Positions 14,770 to 18,614 of a stretch of DNA of 18,614 bases are shown one piece after another (positions within the stretch are counted from its first letter, which is position 1; each line of letters begins with the position of its first letter). The stretch is from Actinomycetes bacterium (GTDB lineage: Bacteria; Actinomycetota; Humimicrobiia; Humimicrobiales; Humimicrobiaceae). Location: assembly GCA_030609215.1 (NCBI GenBank), contig JAUWCR010000002.1, positions 1-18,614 on the forward strand. The letters are read 5' to 3'. A program made the position numbers and the translations under genes. The notes beneath the pieces are model-generated. The model ran no database searches. It was not told where the DNA came from and was given only the letters and a program-made list of their open reading frames with translations.

Positions 14770-14949
14770 AAGAGAGAAACAACAGTTATAAATTGCAAGT
14801 GTATTATTAGATTAAATTTTTAAGAAGAGGAGGTGTCTATAGTAAATAATTTATTCAAAAATTTATAGCAAAATGAAAGGAGGTAAAATATAGAGGTATG
14901 GGTTATAATAGTAAATTTTTTAATTGCCCAATGAGAGGAGGTGGTTTTA
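14770..14949 (+). promoter_or_regulatory. Transporter leader region with three Shine-Dalgarno-like sequences
   Basis: This 180-nt gap between the aminotransferase and the small membrane protein holds three strong GGAGGT sequences: within 14827-14834, at 14879-14884 and at 14937-14942. Only the last serves an obvious gene (ATG 14950). The second precedes an ATG at 14898 that opens a 21-codon frame ending at 14963, across the next start, which could act as a leader peptide. An AATTGCAAGT element (14791-14800) is the exact reverse complement of the candidate operator at 3154-3163. No terminator hairpin is evident. This may be an internal promoter and control region for the transport genes, or the remains of an eroded small gene. 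Confidence 0.4.
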
Positions 14950-15063
14950 ATGGGAGCACCTAATATTTTTTGGATCTATATTGCAATAGAAGTAGTGCTG
15001 GCTCTTGCAGTATTAATCTATGAATTTGCTTTTAAAAGAGGCGGCAAAAAGAAGAGTTTATGA
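14950..15063 (+). CDS. 37-residue single-helix membrane protein, probable small accessory subunit of the symporter
   Basis: A short frame from ATG 14950 to TGA 15063 encodes 37 residues. It starts MGAPNIFW, has one hydrophobic helix (about residues 6-28: mostly I, V, L, A, Y, F), and ends in the positive cluster KRGGKKK. By the positive-inside rule its C-terminus should be cytoplasmic. A perfect GGAGGT lies seven bases before the start, and the gene ends 38 nt before the sodium:solute symporter. Very small single-helix proteins encoded just upstream of symporters are known as accessory subunits (for example for some NSS and SSS carriers), and this arrangement fits. I infer a role in assembly or stability of the symporter. 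It is easily missed by gene callers because of its size. Confidence 0.75.
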   Translation: MGAPNIFWIYIAIEVVLALAVLIYEFAFKRGGKKKSL

Positions 15064-15101
15064 TGTTTATTATTTAATTACCTAAAGGAGGGGAGTGAGT
15101 T

Positions 15102-16529
15102 ATGGGTGTGTCTTTTTATGTAACATTAGGCTTATATATGATTATTCTTATTATCATTGGGGTATTTTTTTCTAGGAGAAGCAAGTCTTTTGATGATTAC
15201 TTCCTTGCTGGCAGAAACTTGGGAATCTGGCAAACCACTGCAACGAATTTAGCCAGCTGGGCTGGTGCAGGAGTAGTAATAGGGTTCACAGGATATTTCT
15301 TTGAAGGCGGATACTCAATGATATGGATTGCAATTCCTACAGCTATAGGAGTTTATGCTTTTGCCTTTTTGCTTTCAAGGAGAATAAGCAATATCAGGCA
15401 GTATACAATTCCTGATTTACTGGAACTTAGGTATTCAAAAACAGCTAAATATGTTGGCGGAGTATTTATATTGATATACATGATAGGACTTACTGCTGCC
15501 AATTTTATGGCTGCTGGATGGATACTTAATGTAGTTACAGGTCTTCAATTTGAGATAGGAATGATTATAGCTGCTGTAGTTATCGTAGCTTATACTATGC
15601 TGGGAGGGCTAAAAGCTGTTGCCTGGACAGATATCTTCCAGTGGATAATTTTATCAATAGGTATAATTCTTGCGATAATTTTTGTTTTAATGCGTGTAGG
15701 CGGCTGGTCAGAAATGCATGCAACGATTGCTGCAAGTGAGGAAACAAGTTGGATGTTATACCCAATGGCTGTTTTTGATGTAAAAACGATAATATCGTTT
15801 TTCTTTATCTTCACACTGCCTTTTATAATTGATCCAATCATGTATCAAAGATGCTATGCTGCAAGGACTCCAAGAATTGCAAGGCTGGCTGTTACATATA
15901 CAGGTATTTTTGATGGCTTTTTAACTTTTGGAGCAATTGTTATAGCTTTTGGCGCAGTTATTTTGTTTGGCAGTGTTGAAGGTTTTGCTCCTGATTCTTC
16001 TTTTCCTATGATAGTAAAAGAAGTAATACCTGGTTATGCTGGAGTTTTTATTCTTGTAGCATTGATAGCAGCTGTTATGTCCAGTGCTGATACTACACTA
16101 CTTGTTTCTGGCGGTACAATATCACAGGATTACTACAAGCCTATTGCTAAAAATCCAAATGAACGATCTGCCAAGAAAATTACAATTATAGCTGTACCAA
16201 TAATTGCAATACTGGCATTGTTTTTAGCATGGCAATTTGAGTATATAATGGAGGTATGTATTTTTGCTTTTTCAGTTTTTGTTGCTGGTGCAGTAGTACC
16301 GATTATAGGAGCATTTTACTTCAAGAGGGGAACAAATGCTGGTGCAATTGCTTCAATGATAGGTGGTGGAGGAATAGCTATTGTATGGAAGATATTAGGT
16401 GAACCTTTTGGATATGATCCTGTAATTCCTGGTCTTGCATTGTCAATAATTCTGTATTTTGTTATATCATACTGTACAAGGAGACCAGATCCATCTAAAA
16501 TAGAGCCATTTTTAAAAAGTAGTAACTAA
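15102..16529 (+). CDS. Sodium:solute symporter (SSS family)
   Basis: This 475-residue polytopic membrane protein of the SSS family (PutP/PanF/SglT fold) has about 12-13 hydrophobic helices. Diagnostic segments are the N-terminal SFDDYFLAGRNLG after helix 1, LASWAGAGVVIGFTG (unwound helix region), IRQYTIPDLLELRYS, MLGGLKAVAWTDIFQ and SSADTTLLVSGG. The last carries the Ser pair and Thr that form the conserved sodium site in helix 8. It would take up an organic acid, amino acid or similar solute with Na+. AAAGGAGGGGAG precedes the ATG. Its position inside the catabolic run, after a tiny membrane protein and before ubiX, makes it the probable importer of the pathway substrate. Which solute it carries cannot be read from the sequence. 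Confidence 0.95.
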   Translation: MGVSFYVTLGLYMIILIIIGVFFSRRSKSFDDYFLAGRNLGIWQTTATNLASWAGAGVVIGFTGYFFEGGYSMIWIAIPTAIGVYAFAFLLSRRISNIRQYTIPDLLELRYSKTAKYVGGVFILIYMIGLTAANFMAAGWILNVVTGLQFEIGMIIAAVVIVAYTMLGGLKAVAWTDIFQWIILSIGIILAIIFVLMRVGGWSEMHATIAASEETSWMLYPMAVFDVKTIISFFFIFTLPFIIDPIMYQRCYAARTPRIARLAVTYTGIFDGFLTFGAIVIAFGAVILFGSVEGFAPDSSFPMIVKEVIPGYAGVFILVALIAAVMSSADTTLLVSGGTISQDYYKPIAKNPNERSAKKITIIAVPIIAILALFLAWQFEYIMEVCIFAFSVFVAGAVVPIIGAFYFKRGTNAGAIASMIGGGGIAIVWKILGEPFGYDPVIPGLALSIILYFVISYCTRRPDPSKIEPFLKSSN

Positions 16530-16584
16530 GTAAGCAAAGATACAGGCACAGTAGTAAATTAATAACACAGCGGTGAATTGGTAA

Positions 16585-17160
16585 TTGAGGAAAAAAAGAA
16601 TAATAATAGGTATTTCAGGTGCAAGTGGTGTAATTTTTGGGATAAGGCTTATTGAGTATTTTCATAAGAATCCTGTATTTGAAACGCACCTTGCTTGGGG
16701 CACTGAAGCGAAGAAGATATTATCGCTTGAAACTAAGTATAACTTTAAAGAAATTGAAAGTCTGGTAGATTATGCATATACAGAAGATTTCTTGAGTGCC
16801 CCTATAGCATCAGGCAGTTTTAAAATTTACGGGATGGTTGTTTTACCATGCTCGATGAGAACATTGGGAGCTGTTGCAAATACTACACCCTATAATTTAT
16901 TAACAAGAGCTGCTAGCGTATGCTTAAAAGAGAGGCGCAAACTAATACTTGTAATTCGGGAAGCACCACTTCATCTGGGATACATAGAAAACATGCATAA
17001 AGTTGCCTTAAGCGGGGGAATTATACTGCCCCCGGTTTTAGCTTTCTATAATCATCCAAAAAATATTGATGATATTGTTAGCTATACTACTTGTAAAATT
17101 TTGGATTTATTAGAAATAGAGCATAATATATGTAAAAGATGGGGTGATGACCAGAGGTAA
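16585..17160 (+). CDS. ubiX: UbiX-type flavin prenyltransferase
   Basis: This 191-residue flavoprotein joins a dimethylallyl group to reduced FMN to form prenylated FMN, the cofactor of UbiD enzymes. Motifs of the family are complete: GISGASGVIFGIRL (9-22), SGSFKIYGMVVLPCSM (76-91), LLTRAASVCLKERRKL (105-120), REAPL (125-129), IENM, and the C-terminal PPVLAFYNHP. The start is TTG 16585, the only start that includes the RKKRIIIGISG strand; its ribosome binding site is weak (GGTG about ten bases upstream). The 55-nt gap before it holds nothing recognisable. Being in the same gene run as ubiD, it most likely matures that enzyme. The stop is followed after two bases by the dehydratase start, so the two are co-translated. 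Confidence 0.95.
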   Translation: MRKKRIIIGISGASGVIFGIRLIEYFHKNPVFETHLAWGTEAKKILSLETKYNFKEIESLVDYAYTEDFLSAPIASGSFKIYGMVVLPCSMRTLGAVANTTPYNLLTRAASVCLKERRKLILVIREAPLHLGYIENMHKVALSGGIILPPVLAFYNHPKNIDDIVSYTTCKILDLLEIEHNICKRWGDDQR

Positions 17161-17162
17161 TA

Positions 17163-18602
17163 ATGGTAAAGTATGCAGGCATAAATAAAGCTTTAAAGGG
17201 ATTTAGAGACAAAAAAATTCATGCAGGGAAAGCAACTATTGGAGAACTTATAAATACTGCAGCTGATATAAATATAAAGCTCAGTGATATTATAATTGCT
17301 GAATCAATGATTCAAACTGGTTGGAATATCAATGAATTCTTTGATAGAGTATTGAATGTATTTAATCATAATTTAAGAGCATTGGAACTTGGGCTAAAAA
17401 AAGGGCATAGTTTTTTACTTGATAGAGTAGCAAGAGACTTGAATGAAAGTAGCATTAAAAATGGTGCCGTCCTTGATGATATATTTATTAATAAATCAAT
17501 AATATATACACTGGCAACTGAAGTTGGCAATCATGAAATGGGGCTCCAACCAGCTGCTGGTACTGGTGATTCTTGCCCATATACTTGGCTGCTTAGAGCG
17601 CTTATTGAGACAGAAAGTGATCTGGAAAAAGTAAAACGGGGTATTTCAGTATTACTGAAAGTCAGTACAATTTTTAGATCAGGAAAGACTACAACAGGAT
17701 GTAATATGGAAGGATATGGAGCAGGCTCTACTGCTACTGCAGCATGTCTTGTAGAGGTAGCAGAAGGTACTCCAAAACAGATAGAACATGCAATGGTACT
17801 GGCACTATCGCCTACAATTGCTGTTCCATGCACGCCGAGGGTAATGGTTCCTGGATTATGTGCAAATCATATAGCGTCTGCTATAACGACAGGCAATAAT
17901 GCTGCTAAAATTGCATTAAATTCTTCAATGAAGGTTAATGTTGATATTGATGCTATGATATCCATGGCAGCTGAAGTCCACAAGAAGGCTGCTCCAATTA
18001 TTACTGAAATAAACGTAAAGTGGATGAGACCTTATTTTAACAAGAATGAAGATATTGATAAATGGGTTGATTCGAAAGTTTTAAGTGAAGAAAGAAAATC
18101 GGCAGCTGATATTAAAAAAGAATCTTCAGATTATATGAGAAATATAATTAAAAATTCACCTCCTATTGATAATCCATTTGGAGATGTTGTTGTAGGTGGA
18201 AGCAGTATGGCTGTAGGCTCGCCAACAAATATGGGACGCATTGTGCACGAGTTATTAGAAGGAGAGATTGAAGAGATAAAAATAGAACTAACCTATGATC
18301 TTTTTGTAAGAAGAGCTATTAATGTACCAGGCATCCTAATGGGCGCTGTATTTGGCGCTAAGACAGATGATATAGAAGCATATAAAAAGGTTGTTAATTA
18401 TGTTAAGGAAAAAGGAATAAAGGTTACAATTAATAAAGTTGATACCCCGGAGATACAAAGGCTTTTTGTAAGAACAAATAGTGGAAGGTATATGCTTGAT
18501 TCAAGAAACAGGGGAGGCGGAAGAATAACTATTGTAGACTCTGCACCATCAAAAGAAATGGCAATCAAGGAAGCAAAGAAACTGGGTATTGTTATTGTTT
18601 AG
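17163..18602 (+). CDS. Fused [4Fe-4S] dehydratase of the L-serine dehydratase family, possibly acting on a hydroxy acid
   Basis: This 479-residue protein combines the two serine dehydratase modules in alpha-then-beta order, reverse of the usual beta-alpha single-chain form. The N-terminal alpha-type part shows PAAGTGDSC (130-138), TTGCNMEG (177-184) and VPCTPRVMVPGLC (221-233); C180, C223 and C233 fit the three ligands of the catalytic cluster (spacing 10 instead of 11 between the last two). The C-terminal part (about 339-479) resembles the beta domain, but the SSSHT-type signature reads GGSSMAVGSPTNMGR (345-359). The family also includes 2-(hydroxymethyl)glutarate dehydratase of nicotinate fermentation in Eubacterium barkeri. 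Given the altered signature and neighbours, dehydration of a hydroxy acid is at least as likely as serine deamination. AGAGGTAA overlapping the ubiX stop is its ribosome binding site. The gene ends 12 bases before the window does. Confidence 0.8.
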   Translation: MVKYAGINKALKGFRDKKIHAGKATIGELINTAADINIKLSDIIIAESMIQTGWNINEFFDRVLNVFNHNLRALELGLKKGHSFLLDRVARDLNESSIKNGAVLDDIFINKSIIYTLATEVGNHEMGLQPAAGTGDSCPYTWLLRALIETESDLEKVKRGISVLLKVSTIFRSGKTTTGCNMEGYGAGSTATAACLVEVAEGTPKQIEHAMVLALSPTIAVPCTPRVMVPGLCANHIASAITTGNNAAKIALNSSMKVNVDIDAMISMAAEVHKKAAPIITEINVKWMRPYFNKNEDIDKWVDSKVLSEERKSAADIKKESSDYMRNIIKNSPPIDNPFGDVVVGGSSMAVGSPTNMGRIVHELLEGEIEEIKIELTYDLFVRRAINVPGILMGAVFGAKTDDIEAYKKVVNYVKEKGIKVTINKVDTPEIQRLFVRTNSGRYMLDSRNRGGGRITIVDSAPSKEMAIKEAKKLGIVIV

Positions 18603-18614
18603 TATTTTTCATTG

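Noticed and set aside
14827..14869. Small gene behind the first Shine-Dalgarno sequence before the transporter
   Set aside because: No ATG, GTG or TTG start at useful distance opens more than a few codons; only a nine-codon stretch without a standard start is present.
12086..17160. UbiD and UbiX as ubiquinone or menaquinone biosynthesis genes
   Set aside because: No other quinone genes are nearby, the organism appears to be a strict anaerobe, and both lie inside a catabolic gene run with its own regulator and importer.
1..18614. CRISPR arrays, tRNA or rRNA genes, insertion sequences or phage genes
   Set aside because: Looked for direct repeats, terminal inverted repeats, transposase or integrase motifs and tRNA-like arms in the non-coding gaps; none seen. 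Coding density is high and gaps are short.

Overview
The window comes from an AT-rich (low-GC) anaerobic bacterium. A PASTA-domain Ser/Thr kinase beside a PP2C phosphatase is typical of Bacillota and related monoderm-like lineages. Tungsten/molybdenum-type aldehyde:ferredoxin oxidoreductase, ferredoxin-like Fe-S domains and an oxygen-sensitive Fe-S dehydratase point to strict anaerobiosis. A Bacillota class such as Clostridia, or Atribacterota, would fit, but the sequence alone does not settle it.

Layout. (1) 1-2865 is housekeeping: the 3' end of accA on the + strand runs tail-to-tail into a minus-strand PP2C phosphatase / PASTA kinase pair, and the two convergent coding regions overlap by 18 bp. 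(2) 2866-3180 is a divergent intergenic region with a good sigma70/A-type promoter for the + strand and repeated TTGCAA-type motifs. (3) 3181-18602 is a long run of + strand genes: a FadR-type GntR regulator; three consecutive RraA/HMG-aldolase-fold proteins; a dihydropyrimidine dehydrogenase (PreA)-like Fe-S flavoprotein; an aldehyde:ferredoxin oxidoreductase; an iron-type alcohol dehydrogenase; a fumarate-reductase-type flavoprotein; a UbiD decarboxylase; a class III aminotransferase; a 37-residue single-helix membrane protein; a sodium:solute symporter; UbiX; and a fused [4Fe-4S] serine-dehydratase-type dehydratase. Most gaps are short, one pair overlaps by ATGA, and most genes have purine-rich ribosome binding sites.

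How the genes may work together (inference). The run looks like a substrate-inducible anaerobic catabolic island. The symporter and its small partner would import an organic acid. UbiX would make prenylated FMN for UbiD, which would (de)carboxylate an aromatic, heteroaromatic or alpha,beta-unsaturated acid. The PreA-like and fumarate-reductase-like proteins would reduce C=C bonds. The Fe-S dehydratase would remove water or another beta-substituent. The aminotransferase would move an amino group. The AOR and alcohol dehydrogenase would interconvert acid, aldehyde and alcohol. The RraA-type aldolases would release pyruvate or a similar 2-oxo acid. I do not recognise this gene combination as a named pathway, and the substrate is unknown. 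It is the best candidate here for an undescribed system. Several members have changed active-site positions relative to their best-known relatives, which argues for an unusual substrate.
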